Shown: in pieces, positions 25,133 through 35,204 of the stretch | How the letters are laid out: each line of letters starts with the position of its first letter | Position numbering within the stretch: position 1 is the stretch's first letter | Translations under genes and position numbers: made by a program | Assembly: GCA_017642895.1 (NCBI GenBank) | Contig: JAEPON010000017.1 | Span: 16,393-80,392 of the forward strand | Source: Roseitalea sp. | Lineage (GTDB): Bacteria > Pseudomonadota > Alphaproteobacteria > Rhizobiales > Rhizobiaceae | Reading direction: 5' to 3' | DNA: 64,000 bases | Notes under the pieces: generated by a model | What the model saw: only the letters and a program-made list of their open reading frames with translations | Told to the model about the DNA's origin: nothing | Databases searched by the model: none

Positions 25133-26218
25133 ATGACACGACGTGGCTTTTTCAGATGGTTGGGGATTGGCGGTCTGCTTGCTGCGGGCGGCGCGTTCGC
25201 CGTGCGCCGCGCCAATGCCGGCAATCCCTACTACTCGGGGCCGGCGGCTTCAAACTTCGATGGCCGCACATTCTTCAATCCCGGCGGCGACGAGCCGCGC
25301 GGGTTCACGGACCTTTTGCGCTGGCAGCTTGGCGGCGGCAAGGAGCCCTGGCCGGAGACCTATCCGAGCCCGTTCGAACCGGCCAAGCCCGAACCGCGCA
25401 TGGGCGGCGACGGGCTGAGGGTCACCATGGTCGGACACGCCACCATGCTGGTGCAGGTTGCGGGCCTCAACCTCCTGACCGACCCGGTCTGGTCCGAACG
25501 GGTCAGCCCGTTTTCCTTTGCCGGCCCCTATCGGCGCAATGCGCCGGGCATCGCGTTCGACGACCTGCCGCCGATCGATGCCGTGCTTTTGACGCATAAC
25601 CACTACGACCATCTCGATCTGGCGACGCTCGAACGACTTGTCGCGGCGCACGATCCGCACATCGTCACGCCGCTCGGCAACGACACGATCATCCGTCAGA
25701 CGGCACCGACGGCGCGCTTGTCCACCGGCAATTGGGGCGATGTGGTGCGGCTTGGCGACAGCGCCCGGGTGCATATCGAACCGGCCCATCACTGGTCGGC
25801 GCGCGGCGGCAACGACCGCCGCATGGCGCTGTGGTCGGCCTTCGTGATCGAGACGCCGGCAGGCAAAATCTACCATGTCGGCGACACCGGGTTTCACGAC
25901 GGCATCAACTATCGCGCGGCCGGCGAAAAGCATGGCGGGTTCCGCCTCGCGCTTCTGCCGATCGGCGCCTATGAGCCGCGCTGGTTCATGCAAGGCCAGC
26001 ACCAGAATCCCTTCGAAGCGGTGCAGGGGATGGCCCTGTGCCGGGCTGCCCACACGGCCGGCCATCATTGGGGCACGTTCCGGCTGACCAACGAGGCGGT
26101 CGAAGCACCGTTGCAGGCGCTTGAGGGAGCACTGCAGAATGTCGGCATCACGCCTGACCGCTTTCAGCCGATGCGGCCCGGCCAGGTATGGGACGTGCCC
26201 TCCGGCGCAACGGCCTGA
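25133..26218 (+). CDS. MBL-fold metallohydrolase, exported by Tat or Sec
   Basis: 361 residues. N-terminal twin-arginine-like signal (TRRGFFRWLGIGGLLAAGG). The metallo-beta-lactamase fold of the UlaG/NAPE-PLD-like branch follows: MVGHATMLVQVAGLNLLTDPVWSERVS in two segments, metal motif THNHYDHLD, further ligands in HHWSARGG, HVGDTGFHDG and AGHHWGTFRLTNEAVEAP. Such proteins hydrolyse phosphodiesters or lactones in the periplasm; the substrate here is unknown. Confidence 0.85.
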   Translation: MTRRGFFRWLGIGGLLAAGGAFAVRRANAGNPYYSGPAASNFDGRTFFNPGGDEPRGFTDLLRWQLGGGKEPWPETYPSPFEPAKPEPRMGGDGLRVTMVGHATMLVQVAGLNLLTDPVWSERVSPFSFAGPYRRNAPGIAFDDLPPIDAVLLTHNHYDHLDLATLERLVAAHDPHIVTPLGNDTIIRQTAPTARLSTGNWGDVVRLGDSARVHIEPAHHWSARGGNDRRMALWSAFVIETPAGKIYHVGDTGFHDGINYRAAGEKHGGFRLALLPIGAYEPRWFMQGQHQNPFEAVQGMALCRAAHTAGHHWGTFRLTNEAVEAPLQALEGALQNVGITPDRFQPMRPGQVWDVPSGATA

Positions 26219-26317
26219 CGAGGATCAGGACGCTGGACTGGCAATCGGCGTACCGATCCGCCATATAGGCGGCGTCATTGCTTAACCCGATAATGCGCCC
26301 GACGGATGCGGCGAACC

Positions 26318-27223
26318 ATGGCGATCAACGTCGAATTTGCGAAGATGAACGGTCTGGGCAACCAGATCATCGTGGCCGACATGCGCGGCCGCGCCGATGC
26401 GTTCACGCCGCACGCCGCCGTGGCGCTCAACCATGATCCGGCGACCGCCTTCGACCAGATCATGGCGATCCACGATCCGGCGACGGACGGCACCGACGCC
26501 TTTCTACGCATCTACAACAATGACGGCTCGGAAGCGGGCGCGTGCGGAAACGGCACGCGCTGCGTCGTTCAGGCGTTGGCAGCCGAAACGGGCAAGTCGG
26601 CCTTCACCTTCCAGACCATTGCCGGCCTTCTTGACGCGTCCGAAAAAGAAAACGGCATGGTATCGGTCGACATGGGCCGGCCGCGCTTCCGCTGGGACCA
26701 GATCCCGCTCGAAGAGGAATTTGCCGACACGACCGGCATCGAACTGCAGATCGGTCCGATCGACGCGCCGGTTCTGCACACGCCGTCGGTCGCCAGCGTG
26801 GGCAATCCGCACGCCGTCTTCTGGGTCGACAGGGATGTCTGGTCCTACGATCTCGACCGCTTTGGTCCGCTGCTGGAGAACCATCCGATCTTTCCCGACC
26901 GCGCCAACATCACGATCGCGCGCGTCATCGGTCCCGAACATCTGATCATCCGCACCTGGGAACGCGGCGCCGGGCTGACAAAGGCCTGCGGCTCCGGCGC
27001 GTGCGCGACGCTGGTCTGCGCCGCCCGCAAGGGGCTGACCGGCCGGATGGCGACCGTCACGGTTCCGGGCGGCGACCTCTTGATCGAATGGCGCGACGAC
27101 GATCACGTGATCATGACCGGACCAGCCGAACACGAGTTTTCCGGCCTGCTCGATCCCGCAACGGGCCAGTGGCAGCGGCAGATCGAGGGCGACAATGACA
27201 ATGCCGGCACGGAGACCGGCTGA
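26318..27223 (+). CDS. dapF: diaminopimelate epimerase
   Basis: 301 residues; converts LL- to meso-diaminopimelate for lysine and peptidoglycan. The two catalytic Cys are in EAGACGNGTRC and TKACGSGACAT, each in one of the two pseudo-symmetric domains. N-terminal KMNGLGNQIIVADMRG is the family signature. The stop overlaps the mtaB ATG by one base (TGATG). Confidence 0.96.
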   Translation: MAINVEFAKMNGLGNQIIVADMRGRADAFTPHAAVALNHDPATAFDQIMAIHDPATDGTDAFLRIYNNDGSEAGACGNGTRCVVQALAAETGKSAFTFQTIAGLLDASEKENGMVSVDMGRPRFRWDQIPLEEEFADTTGIELQIGPIDAPVLHTPSVASVGNPHAVFWVDRDVWSYDLDRFGPLLENHPIFPDRANITIARVIGPEHLIIRTWERGAGLTKACGSGACATLVCAARKGLTGRMATVTVPGGDLLIEWRDDDHVIMTGPAEHEFSGLLDPATGQWQRQIEGDNDNAGTETG

Positions 27224-28515
27224 TGGCCATCGACGTCAAGACCTTCGGCTGCCGCCTGAACGCCTATGAGGGCGAGATCGTGCGGCGCGAGGCGGACGCC
27301 GCCGGCCTTGGCGCGCTGGAGGGCGGCGCGGTGGTCATCAACACATGCGCGGTGACCGGTGAGGCGGTGCGCCAGGCCAAACAGGCGATTCGGCGCGCGC
27401 GGCGTGAAAACCCCGATGCCCGCATCATCGTCACCGGCTGCGCGGCGCAGACCGAGCCGGAGAGCTTCGCCGGCATGGACGAAGTCGATCTTATCATCGG
27501 CAATGACGACAAGCTGAGGGCGCAGTCTTATCGCGCCCTGCCCGATTTCGGCGTCAACAGCGCCGAGAAAGTGCGGGTCAACGACATATTCGAGGTGCGC
27601 GAAACGGCCGCGCACATGGTCGAAAGCATTGAGGGGCGCACGCGCGCTTTCGTGCAGGTTCAAAATGGCTGCGATCATCGCTGCACCTTCTGCATCATCC
27701 CCTATGGCCGCGGCCATTCCCGTTCGGTGCCAATGGGCGCCGTGGTCGACCAGGTCCGACGGCTGGTCGACAATGGATACCGGGAAGTCGTGCTGACTGG
27801 GGTCGACCTGACCTCCTACGGGCCGGACCTGCCGGGCAGCCCGTCGCTCGGCAAACTCGTCAAGACGATACTCGGTCAAGTGCCTGACTTGTGGCGCCTG
27901 CGCCTGTCGTCGATCGACTCGATCGAGGCCGACGACGCGCTGTTCGATGCCATCGCCACCGAACAGCGCCTGATGCCGCATTTCCATCTGTCCATGCAGC
28001 ATGGTGACGATCTGATCTTGAAGCGCATGAAGCGCCGGCACTTGCGAGCCCACTCGATCGACTTCTCCAACACCATCCGCCGCCTGCGTCCCGACGCCTC
28101 GTTCGGTGCGGACATGATCGCCGGCTTTCCGACCGAGACCGAAGCCATGTTCGAGGGTGCGCTGTCGATCATCGATGCGTGCGGGCTCGCGCGGGTCCAT
28201 GTGTTCCCCTTCTCGCCGCGCGCCGGCACGCCGGCGGCGAAGATGCCCCAACTCGACCGGGCATTGGTCAAGGACCGCGCCGCCCGGCTTCGCCATAAGG
28301 CCGATCAGGCCTGGCAGGCCCATTTGGATGCCTTGGACGGGACGATCCAGCCGGTGCTGCTGGAAAAGCCAGACTTCGGTCGGACGCCGGATTTCACGCC
28401 GGCGCGGCTGGCCGGCCATGCGAACATGCCGGGCGCGATGGTGACGACGGCCATAGCAAGCCATGACGGCACGGTCCTGACCGGTTCGGCCGCCATGGCC
28501 GAGGCAGCGGAGTAG
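27223..28515 (+). CDS. mtaB: tRNA (N6-threonylcarbamoyladenosine37-C2) methylthiotransferase
   Basis: 430-residue radical-SAM enzyme that makes ms2t6A at position 37 of ANN-decoding tRNAs. The N-terminal UPF0004 cluster-binding domain has Cys in FGCRLNAYEG, NTCAVTGEA and TGCAAQ. The radical SAM cluster is CDHRCTFC near residue 150, followed by REVVLTGVDLTSYG and HLSMQHGDDLILKRMKRRH. Overlaps dapF and is followed by ftsY three bases later, an arrangement common in rhizobia. Confidence 0.94.
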   Translation: MAIDVKTFGCRLNAYEGEIVRREADAAGLGALEGGAVVINTCAVTGEAVRQAKQAIRRARRENPDARIIVTGCAAQTEPESFAGMDEVDLIIGNDDKLRAQSYRALPDFGVNSAEKVRVNDIFEVRETAAHMVESIEGRTRAFVQVQNGCDHRCTFCIIPYGRGHSRSVPMGAVVDQVRRLVDNGYREVVLTGVDLTSYGPDLPGSPSLGKLVKTILGQVPDLWRLRLSSIDSIEADDALFDAIATEQRLMPHFHLSMQHGDDLILKRMKRRHLRAHSIDFSNTIRRLRPDASFGADMIAGFPTETEAMFEGALSIIDACGLARVHVFPFSPRAGTPAAKMPQLDRALVKDRAARLRHKADQAWQAHLDALDGTIQPVLLEKPDFGRTPDFTPARLAGHANMPGAMVTTAIASHDGTVLTGSAAMAEAAE

Positions 28516-28518
28516 CCG

Positions 28519-30024
28519 ATGGCCGGTTTCCTCAAGCGCATCTTCTCGTTCGGCAAGAAGAAGGTCGAAGAGACACCCGATCCGGCCGCCCTGGAGGAGG
28601 GGACAAAGGCCGAGGCGGCTGATCTCGCCACGCCAACGGCGGCCGAAATGGTCGAGGAAGCCGTCACCGCGCAGAACGATGATCCGGGCCAGCCGTCCGA
28701 AGTCCCGCCACCGGCCCCGGTCGAAGTCCCGCCGGAGCCGGCCCCTGCGCCGGTGCAGCCGGAACCCGAAATCCCCCAGACGCCCGAGCCCGAGCCGGGC
28801 CAGCCGGACGAAGTGCCGGTCGAGCCGGTTCCCGAGGCGCCGCCTGCGCCCGGGCCCGCCGCCCCGCCGGAGGTGCCCGCCGAACCCGAACCGGCCCCGC
28901 CGACCGCGCCCGAAAGGCCCGAACCCGTTGTCCCCGAAGTCCCGGTGACGCCGGAACCGCCGCCTGCGGTCGAACCGCCATCGGTGCCCGTCACACCGCC
29001 GGAGCTGGCGCCGGACGACCTGCCCGCCGCCGCACGCACGGTGACGATCGGCGACGACCCACGGCCCGTCGCGCCGGTGGAAACGGAGCAGACAAAGGGC
29101 TGGCTCGCCCGCCTGACCTCGGGCCTGTCGCGCTCCTCGCGCCAGCTCGGCGACAACATCGCCAGCGTCTTCACCAAGCGCAAACTGGACGACGACACGC
29201 TTGAGGAACTCGAGGACATTTTGATCCAGGCCGATCTGGGTATCGAGACGGCGATGCGGGTCACCGATGCGCTGGCCTCCACCCGGCTTGGCCGGGATGT
29301 GTCCACCGAAGAGGTCCGATCCGTGATGGCGGCCGAAATCGAAAAGGTGCTCGGCCCTGTCGCTATGCCGCTCGAACTCGACCTTTCCGTCAAGCCGCAT
29401 GTCATCCTCGTCGTCGGCGTCAATGGGACTGGCAAGACGACCACGATCGGCAAGCTCGCCGCCAAGCTGCGCGCTGCCGGCCTTTCGGTGACGCTCGGCG
29501 CCGGCGACACGTTCCGCGCCGCAGCCATCGAGCAGCTCAAGATCTGGTCCGAACGCACCGGCTCGGCCTTTGTCGGCACCAAACTGGGGGCGGACGCGGC
29601 GGGCCTTGCCTATGATGCCTATGAGCAGGCGCGCGATAACGGATCGGACGTGGTCATCATCGACACGGCTGGGCGTCTGCAGAACAAGGCCGAACTGATG
29701 GACGAGCTGGCCAAGATCGTCCGCGTCCTGCAAAAACACGACCCGGACGCGCCACACACGGTCCTGCAGACGCTCGATGCGACCACCGGCCAGAACGCGC
29801 TCAGCCAGGTCGAGATCTTCCGCAATGTGGCCGGGGTCAACGGGCTGGTGATGACCAAGCTCGATGGAACCGCGCGCGGCGGAATTCTCGTCGCCATATC
29901 TGCAAAATTTAATTTACCTGTCTACTTTATAGGGGTGGGCGAGGGCGTCGACGATCTCGAACCGTTCCGCGCCGCCGATTTCGCGCATGCGATTGCCGGC
30001 ACGCCCGTCCATGAGGATGCCTGA
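28519..30024 (+). CDS. ftsY: signal recognition particle receptor FtsY
   Basis: 501 residues. Residues 1-170 form an acidic, very Pro-rich A domain (repeats of PEPxP type), longer than in many relatives. Then come the N and G domains with GVNGTGKTTTIGKLA, GDTFRAAAIEQLKIW, DTAGRLQNKAELMDEL and TKLDGTARGG. It docks SRP-ribosome complexes at the inner membrane with Ffh. A short AT-rich stretch around 29910-29935 uses codons unlike its surroundings. Confidence 0.96.
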   Translation: MAGFLKRIFSFGKKKVEETPDPAALEEGTKAEAADLATPTAAEMVEEAVTAQNDDPGQPSEVPPPAPVEVPPEPAPAPVQPEPEIPQTPEPEPGQPDEVPVEPVPEAPPAPGPAAPPEVPAEPEPAPPTAPERPEPVVPEVPVTPEPPPAVEPPSVPVTPPELAPDDLPAAARTVTIGDDPRPVAPVETEQTKGWLARLTSGLSRSSRQLGDNIASVFTKRKLDDDTLEELEDILIQADLGIETAMRVTDALASTRLGRDVSTEEVRSVMAAEIEKVLGPVAMPLELDLSVKPHVILVVGVNGTGKTTTIGKLAAKLRAAGLSVTLGAGDTFRAAAIEQLKIWSERTGSAFVGTKLGADAAGLAYDAYEQARDNGSDVVIIDTAGRLQNKAELMDELAKIVRVLQKHDPDAPHTVLQTLDATTGQNALSQVEIFRNVAGVNGLVMTKLDGTARGGILVAISAKFNLPVYFIGVGEGVDDLEPFRAADFAHAIAGTPVHEDA

Positions 30025-30669
30025 ATGGCTGACGAAGCAACAATGGCGCCAGCGCCCAAGGAGAAACCGGCAAGCAGCCCGGCCCTGAAGCTTGCGCTCG
30101 AATTCGGCCCGCTGCTGGCGTTTTTCTTTGCCAATGCGCGCGGTGAATGGCTGGCGGGAAAGGTCGGGTTTCTGGGGGCGCTTGGCGAACCCATCTTCGT
30201 TGCGACCGCCGTCTTCATGGTGGCGACCGTCATTTCCCTGTCCTTGTCGTGGGCGCTGACGCGAACCATCCCGATCATGCCGCTGGTCGCCGGCGTCGTG
30301 GTGCTGATCTTCGGCGCGCTGACGCTTTGGCTGCACGATGAACTGTTCATCAAGATCAAGCCGACCATCGTCAACGGCCTGTTTGCGGCGCTGCTGCTCG
30401 GCGGCCTGTTCATCTTCCGCGTGTCGCTGCTGCGCTACGTCTTCGACACCGCATTCCGGATTGATGAGGAAGGCTGGCACAAGCTGACCATCCGATGGGG
30501 CCTGTTTCTGGCCTTCATGGCGCTGGTCAACGAGGTGCTGTGGCGCAATTTCTCGACCGATTTCTGGGTCGCCTTCAAGGTGTGGGGCAATCTGCCGATC
30601 ACGCTGGCCTTCACGCTCGCCCAGATGCCTTTGATCATGCGCCATTCGCTCGACGACGAGGACGAGTAG
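30025..30669 (+). CDS. yciB: inner membrane-spanning protein YciB (septation protein A)
   Basis: 214 residues with five predicted transmembrane helices. Conserved family stretches: LALEFGPLLAFFFANAR at the N-terminus, ALTLWLHDELFIKIKPTIVNG and LTIRWGLFLAFMALVNEVLWRN. It starts directly after the ftsY stop and completes the dapF-mtaB-ftsY-yciB operon. Confidence 0.93.
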   Translation: MADEATMAPAPKEKPASSPALKLALEFGPLLAFFFANARGEWLAGKVGFLGALGEPIFVATAVFMVATVISLSLSWALTRTIPIMPLVAGVVVLIFGALTLWLHDELFIKIKPTIVNGLFAALLLGGLFIFRVSLLRYVFDTAFRIDEEGWHKLTIRWGLFLAFMALVNEVLWRNFSTDFWVAFKVWGNLPITLAFTLAQMPLIMRHSLDDEDE

Positions 30670-30744
30670 AACGTTCTGTTACGAGATTGGACCATTCTGC
30701 CGGCGCAGGTTTGGTTCAATCCCATGACAGAACGCTCTGGCGAC

Positions 30745-31251
30745 TCACTTGCCGGCGTTTTCCCGCAACACCTTGCGGATATAGGTGTTGGCCGAGCGAA
30801 AATGGCTTGGCCCGGACGCCTCCGCCCATCGGCCGAGCGTCCAGTTGTTCATCCAGGGATAGAGCCCCTTGACGTAAAGCAGGTCGTCGTCGTTTTCGGC
30901 GATGAACGCGCGCAACCGCGCCGCAGCGGCGTCGAACTCGGCACGCAACTCGGACCAGGGCCGATGGTTGGCACTCTCGTAGATCGGCGCATTGTAGGCT
31001 TTGAGCTGGTTCCACTTGACACCCGGTGCCGGCGTTTCGACGGGTTGTCCGGCAACGCCGCCCTCATACCAGTCAAAGAACAGGCCGATCCAATGGGCCC
31101 GATGGGCGATCACGCCCTTGATCGTCGCCGGATCGGCCGCCGTGTGCCGGTTGGCTGACTCCTCATCGACACCATCAAGCGTCTTTTGGAGCTTGGCCAG
31201 GTCCTTGTCGAAGACGGCCAGGAGATCTTGCTTGTTTGTGGCGGCAGGCAT
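30745..31251 (-). CDS. ClbS/DfsB family four-helix bundle protein
   Basis: 168 residues: MPAATNKQDLLAVFDKDLAKL at the N-terminus (shown split from HRAHWIGLFFDWYEGG), AYNAPIYESANHRPW and YPWMNNWTLGRWAEASGPSH. ClbS is the colibactin self-protection cyclopropane hydrolase and DfsB a damage-inducible homologue; general members are uncharacterised. I chose ATG 31251 (GGAG 6 nt upstream, family-like start); a start at 31320 would overlap the NUDIX stop. Confidence 0.85.
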   Translation of the reverse strand: MPAATNKQDLLAVFDKDLAKLQKTLDGVDEESANRHTAADPATIKGVIAHRAHWIGLFFDWYEGGVAGQPVETPAPGVKWNQLKAYNAPIYESANHRPWSELRAEFDAAAARLRAFIAENDDDLLYVKGLYPWMNNWTLGRWAEASGPSHFRSANTYIRKVLRENAGK

Positions 31252-31316
31252 GGCGAACTCCAATGGATGAGACATCTCCATCGTGCCCGTTTTGCGCCAG
31301 GGGTCCTTGAGCCGGA

Positions 31317-31853
31317 TCAATCGGGCATGACGGGGTTGCCAAAAGGTGCCTGCCCGTCGCCCTTGTCCAGCGCGCGCTGATGGCCCAGCATCCAGTGGAC
31401 CGTCGGAAAAGCCAGATCGTCCCAGGGGATGGTGTCCCAGTCAAACAGCGCCGTTTCCAGGCTTTCGACGCCCGGCGAGAACCGGCCGTCGGCGAGCGTT
31501 GCCCGGTAGATCAGTTGCACCTGGCTGAGGCGGCGCACGGTGTAGAGCGCCAGAAGACCATGCAATTCAAGGTCCGCATTGGCCTCTTCGCGCGCTTCGC
31601 GGCGCGCACCCTCCTCCGGTGTTTCGCCCTGTTCCAGATAGCCGGCGGGCACGGTCCAATATCCCCGCCGCGGCTCGATCGCCCGACGGCACAGCAGCAC
31701 CTTGCCCGAATGCAAGACGACCGAACCAACAACGATCTTGGGGTTCTGATAGGCGACATAGCCGCAATGATCGCAGACGTCACGCGGGTGGGTATCGCCC
31801 TGCGGCGTGGTCTTTGAAAAGCGCTGGTCCAGCCGATCGTTCACGAAACACAA
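31317..31853 (-). CDS. NUDIX hydrolase with zinc-ribbon-like N-terminus
   Basis: 178 residues. One Cys pair (CDHCGYVAYQNPKIVVG) resembles half of the NudC/Nudt zinc ribbon. The NUDIX box is GYLEQGETPEEGARREAREEA in two adjacent parts with the essential Glu pair. Likely hydrolyses a dinucleotide or sugar-nucleotide; specificity unknown. It precedes the ClbS-like gene on the same strand. Confidence 0.87.
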   Translation of the reverse strand: MCFVNDRLDQRFSKTTPQGDTHPRDVCDHCGYVAYQNPKIVVGSVVLHSGKVLLCRRAIEPRRGYWTVPAGYLEQGETPEEGARREAREEANADLELHGLLALYTVRRLSQVQLIYRATLADGRFSPGVESLETALFDWDTIPWDDLAFPTVHWMLGHQRALDKGDGQAPFGNPVMPD

Positions 31854-31906
31854 TCTAGCCCGCCCAAACGGCGAGCGCCATGGCCGTGATCATCGCAGGC
31901 TGGAAA

Positions 31907-32467
31907 TCAGAACTTGTACCCCAGACGGACGGTGACCTCTGACAGGTCGGCATCGATCTTGGTGTGGTTGAAATCGACATAATTGTAGTAGTTGTACTGA
32001 ACGCCGGCGACCAGATAGTGGGTCAACAGCACGTCAAGACCAACACCGAAAACCGCACCCCAATCCTCGCCTGCAAGGTTTGTGGTGCCGTGCGTCACCC
32101 CCGCCATTCCGTAGACATTGTAGCGGTCATAGCCGACACCGGCGCGCAGCTTGGCCGCGAACACGTCTCCGACGCGCACACCCGATCCGTCGGTGAACAT
32201 GTTGTCGTGCCGGCTGTAGCTGATTTCGCCGCCACCGACAAAATGGCCCACCTGGTGGTTGTAGGCCGCATAGACACCCATCACATCGCCGTCGCCTTCG
32301 GCGGTCAGCCGCAGCACGTTGTTCATGTCCTTCATCCAGCTATAGCCGTAAAGGACACCAAGCTGGGCGCCGGTCCATTGCCCGCTTGCCGAACCGGAAT
32401 GGTCGGTCGCAATCGCGGTGCCGCCGCTCAGAAAGAGGGCAAGTGCGCTGATGACAAGTTTACGCAT
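31907..32467 (-). CDS. outer membrane beta-barrel protein
   Basis: 186 residues with a signal peptide (KLVISALALFLSGGTAIA) and an eight-stranded OmpA/Omp25-like barrel pattern of alternating hydrophobics and glycines (GVYAAYNHQVGHFVGGGEISY, YDRYNVYGMAGVTHGTTN). It ends in KIDADLSEVTVRLGYKF with the terminal Phe. The start at 32467 is preceded by AAAGGTCG. Related to the Omp25/31 surface-antigen group of rhizobia. Confidence 0.83.
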   Translation of the reverse strand: MRKLVISALALFLSGGTAIATDHSGSASGQWTGAQLGVLYGYSWMKDMNNVLRLTAEGDGDVMGVYAAYNHQVGHFVGGGEISYSRHDNMFTDGSGVRVGDVFAAKLRAGVGYDRYNVYGMAGVTHGTTNLAGEDWGAVFGVGLDVLLTHYLVAGVQYNYYNYVDFNHTKIDADLSEVTVRLGYKF

Positions 32468-32587
32468 ATCACGACCTTTCAGGGTGGATATGACAGGCAC
32501 GGTAAATCGATATGGTTGCCAGCAGGTAAACGGCTTCGCCGATCGAAAGATTTCTGACAAAAGCCGAAAACCGGCCCTGCCCGGCTC

Positions 32588-35005
32588 TCAGCCCGCCAAG
32601 GCGTTGCGTCCGCGCTGACGCCCAGCCGGTCGCTCGGCAAACCGGGCCGGTTGCTGCGCGTCCACGAAGTTGCGCAACATGATCGGTGCGACATCCTGCT
32701 GGCTTATGGGTTGCGAGAAGTAAAAGCCCTGAAGCTGGTCGCACCCGATCTCGAGCAGAAAATCGAGCTGATCGCGGGTCTCGACACCTTCGGCGGTGAT
32801 CTTGATGCCGAGATTGTCGCCCAGCGATGCGATCGCCATCAGGATCGCCTTGGCGCTGTCGCCGGTTTCGATATCCTTGGTGAATGAGCGGTCGATCTTG
32901 AGCCTGTCGAACGGAAAGCGCAGCAGGTAGGACAGGCTTGAATATCCGGTGCCGAAATCATCCATGACAATCGCGCATCCCAGTGTCTTCAGCGCGATCA
33001 ACCGGTTCAGGACATCGTCCGAATCCTCGATCAGCAAGCTCTCCGTGATCTCGATCTCGAGCCGCCGCGCCGGCAGGCCGGTTTCTTCAAGCACCGCCTG
33101 AACATCGGCGACAATGTCCGATCTCATGAAGTGCGGGGCTGCGACATTGACCGAGACGGCTACATGGTCCGGCCAGGCGGTGGCCGTCTCGCAGGCGGTG
33201 CGCAAGGTCCATTTTCCGATATCGACGATCAGGTTCGACTGCTCGGCGATGGAGATGAATTCGACCGGCGATATCTCGCCACGGATGGGATGATCCCAGC
33301 GGATCAGGGCCTCCATGGCGCGGATATGACCGCCTTCGGTACCGATCATCGGCTGATAGCACAGGCGGAACTCCTGATCCTCGAGCGCCTGGTGCATTTC
33401 CTGTTCGAGGACACGGCGCTCGCGCTGGGCAAAATCCATCTGCGCTTCAAAATAGCGGAACACGCCGCGCCCGTCCTCCTTGGCGCGGTAAAGCGCCAGA
33501 TCGGCGTTCCGCAAGATCTGTTCGGGACGGGTGCCGTGCTGTGGCGCCAGGGCGATGCCGACACTGACACCGATCCACAACGTTTCGCCGTCGATCTCGT
33601 AGGCTTCGAGCACGCTGGCGATCAGCCGGGATGCCAGCTTGGCGGCGAAGACCGCGTCATTGCTTTGTTCAAGGATGATGGCGAACTCGTCACCGCCCAG
33701 CCGGGCGACGCAATCATCCTTGCGCACGATCGACTGGATCCGCTCGGACACTTCGGCAAGCAACCGGTCGCCAACAGGATGGCCATAAGTGTCGTTGACC
33801 AGTTTGAACTTGTCGAGGTCGAGGAACAAAAGCGTGAACGGCGTGCCGTAGCGCTCCAGCCCGCGCACGGCGCTCTCAAGCCGTTCCGTGAAGCTGGCGC
33901 GGTTGAACACACCCGTCAGCGTGTCGCGGTGGGCAAGGCGTATGATCTGGCTCTTGGCCTCCTTTTCGGCGGTGATGTCGCGTACGGTACCGACAAAGCC
34001 GGCCAGGACACCTCCATCGTCGCGGATCGGCCGGCCCGAGATACGCCAATACTGGTCGGTTTCGCCGCTTTCGACCCGGCATTCGATGCCCGTGAAAGCA
34101 TGCCCGTTTCGCAAAGCGGACCGAACTTCGGAAAAGCCGGGGTCGGCAGGCCCGACGACCCGCCCCAGGAGCGCCACGAACGGCTCCCGTTCCGGCGCCG
34201 GGCCGGTCGTAGCGAGCCCGAGCCGCGCGGACAGTCGGGACGATATCCGCGCGGTGCGCCCTGCCGAATCGGTTTCCCAAATCCACTCCGAGACCGTTTC
34301 CTCATACTCATCGAGCAGATAGCCGATGACTTGCGCGTTTTCCCGGTTCTCGATGTCAGTTTTCAGATGCCGCAGGAACGCGCGGCCATAGGAGACCGCC
34401 AGCCAGGGAATGAACAGCATGTAGGTCGCGATCAGGCCGACCAGCGGCGGCCAGTCTTCGGCCAGGGGATGAAACAGTGCCGATGCGATGGTGAGCGATC
34501 CGCTGATCAGGACAAACACGAGAACCGCCGGCAAGAGCGCCATCAGGCTGAACGCGGTCACCAGCGTGGCCGACGTCAGCAAAGCGGCCGCGAATATTGT
34601 GTGCTCGTGATCGACATAGGGGATGAGCACAGCGGCAAGCCCGCCCCAGAAAAGACCGGTCGCCGCGGCGTAAAAGATCGCACGGCGGACGGCGCGTGCC
34701 GTCTCCGCCGCCGTCTCCGGCACACGGTTCCTGTTTCGCCACCACAGCACCAGCACGGCCGCTTCAAGACAGACAAAGCCGCCGAACCAGATCGCAAACG
34801 CTGTGAAATTGGCCTCTTCCCAAGCGACATAGGCGGTGATCAGCGCAATGATCAGGCCCGAAACCGCCATCACGGGCAGATGGCGGAAGATCGTCATCAC
34901 CTGTGCGGCGACAACCGCCGTCTTCTGCGCGTCAACCAGACCGGCGCTGCCGGTCAGGTCTTGCAAATATGTGCTGACCCGATTGGTCAAACTCATTCCG
35001 AACAT
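32588..35005 (-). CDS. membrane GGDEF-EAL protein with PAS domain
   Basis: About 805 residues. Residues 40-220 carry roughly six transmembrane helices. A PAS domain follows (QYWRISGRPIRDDGGVLAGF, VRDITAEKEA), then GGDEF with intact RLGGDEFAIIL and an upstream DLDKFKLVNDTYGH. The EAL domain has EALIRWDHP, KIDRSF and DDFGTGYSSLSYL. Both active sites look intact, so it may synthesise or degrade c-di-GMP. It is divergent from the AOS-family gene, sharing a 199-base promoter region. Start ATG 35005 follows a G-run; ATG 34996 is an alternative. Confidence 0.93.
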   Translation of the reverse strand: MFGMSLTNRVSTYLQDLTGSAGLVDAQKTAVVAAQVMTIFRHLPVMAVSGLIIALITAYVAWEEANFTAFAIWFGGFVCLEAAVLVLWWRNRNRVPETAAETARAVRRAIFYAAATGLFWGGLAAVLIPYVDHEHTIFAAALLTSATLVTAFSLMALLPAVLVFVLISGSLTIASALFHPLAEDWPPLVGLIATYMLFIPWLAVSYGRAFLRHLKTDIENRENAQVIGYLLDEYEETVSEWIWETDSAGRTARISSRLSARLGLATTGPAPEREPFVALLGRVVGPADPGFSEVRSALRNGHAFTGIECRVESGETDQYWRISGRPIRDDGGVLAGFVGTVRDITAEKEAKSQIIRLAHRDTLTGVFNRASFTERLESAVRGLERYGTPFTLLFLDLDKFKLVNDTYGHPVGDRLLAEVSERIQSIVRKDDCVARLGGDEFAIILEQSNDAVFAAKLASRLIASVLEAYEIDGETLWIGVSVGIALAPQHGTRPEQILRNADLALYRAKEDGRGVFRYFEAQMDFAQRERRVLEQEMHQALEDQEFRLCYQPMIGTEGGHIRAMEALIRWDHPIRGEISPVEFISIAEQSNLIVDIGKWTLRTACETATAWPDHVAVSVNVAAPHFMRSDIVADVQAVLEETGLPARRLEIEITESLLIEDSDDVLNRLIALKTLGCAIVMDDFGTGYSSLSYLLRFPFDRLKIDRSFTKDIETGDSAKAILMAIASLGDNLGIKITAEGVETRDQLDFLLEIGCDQLQGFYFSQPISQQDVAPIMLRNFVDAQQPARFAERPAGRQRGRNALAG

Positions 35006-35204
35006 CCAGTCCCCCCACCACCTGCAATCTAGCGTTGCCGGGTTAAGCAATTGTTCCGGCGCGAAGGCGCCAGGCGTTCGATTTCGGACACTGGTTATCT
35101 TCAGTTCACCATGCCGGCGTTCAGCGCCCGTTTACCCTCGGACTTAAGCCGGTTTTCATGCGGATCGATTAGTCTGGCCGGACCAAAAGACTATGGGGGC
35201 GACC

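Noticed and set aside
27103..29757. 884-codon minus-strand frame across mtaB and ftsY
   Set aside because: Shadow of two well-recognised genes; low-complexity Gly/Arg translation produced by the Pro-rich FtsY N-terminus.
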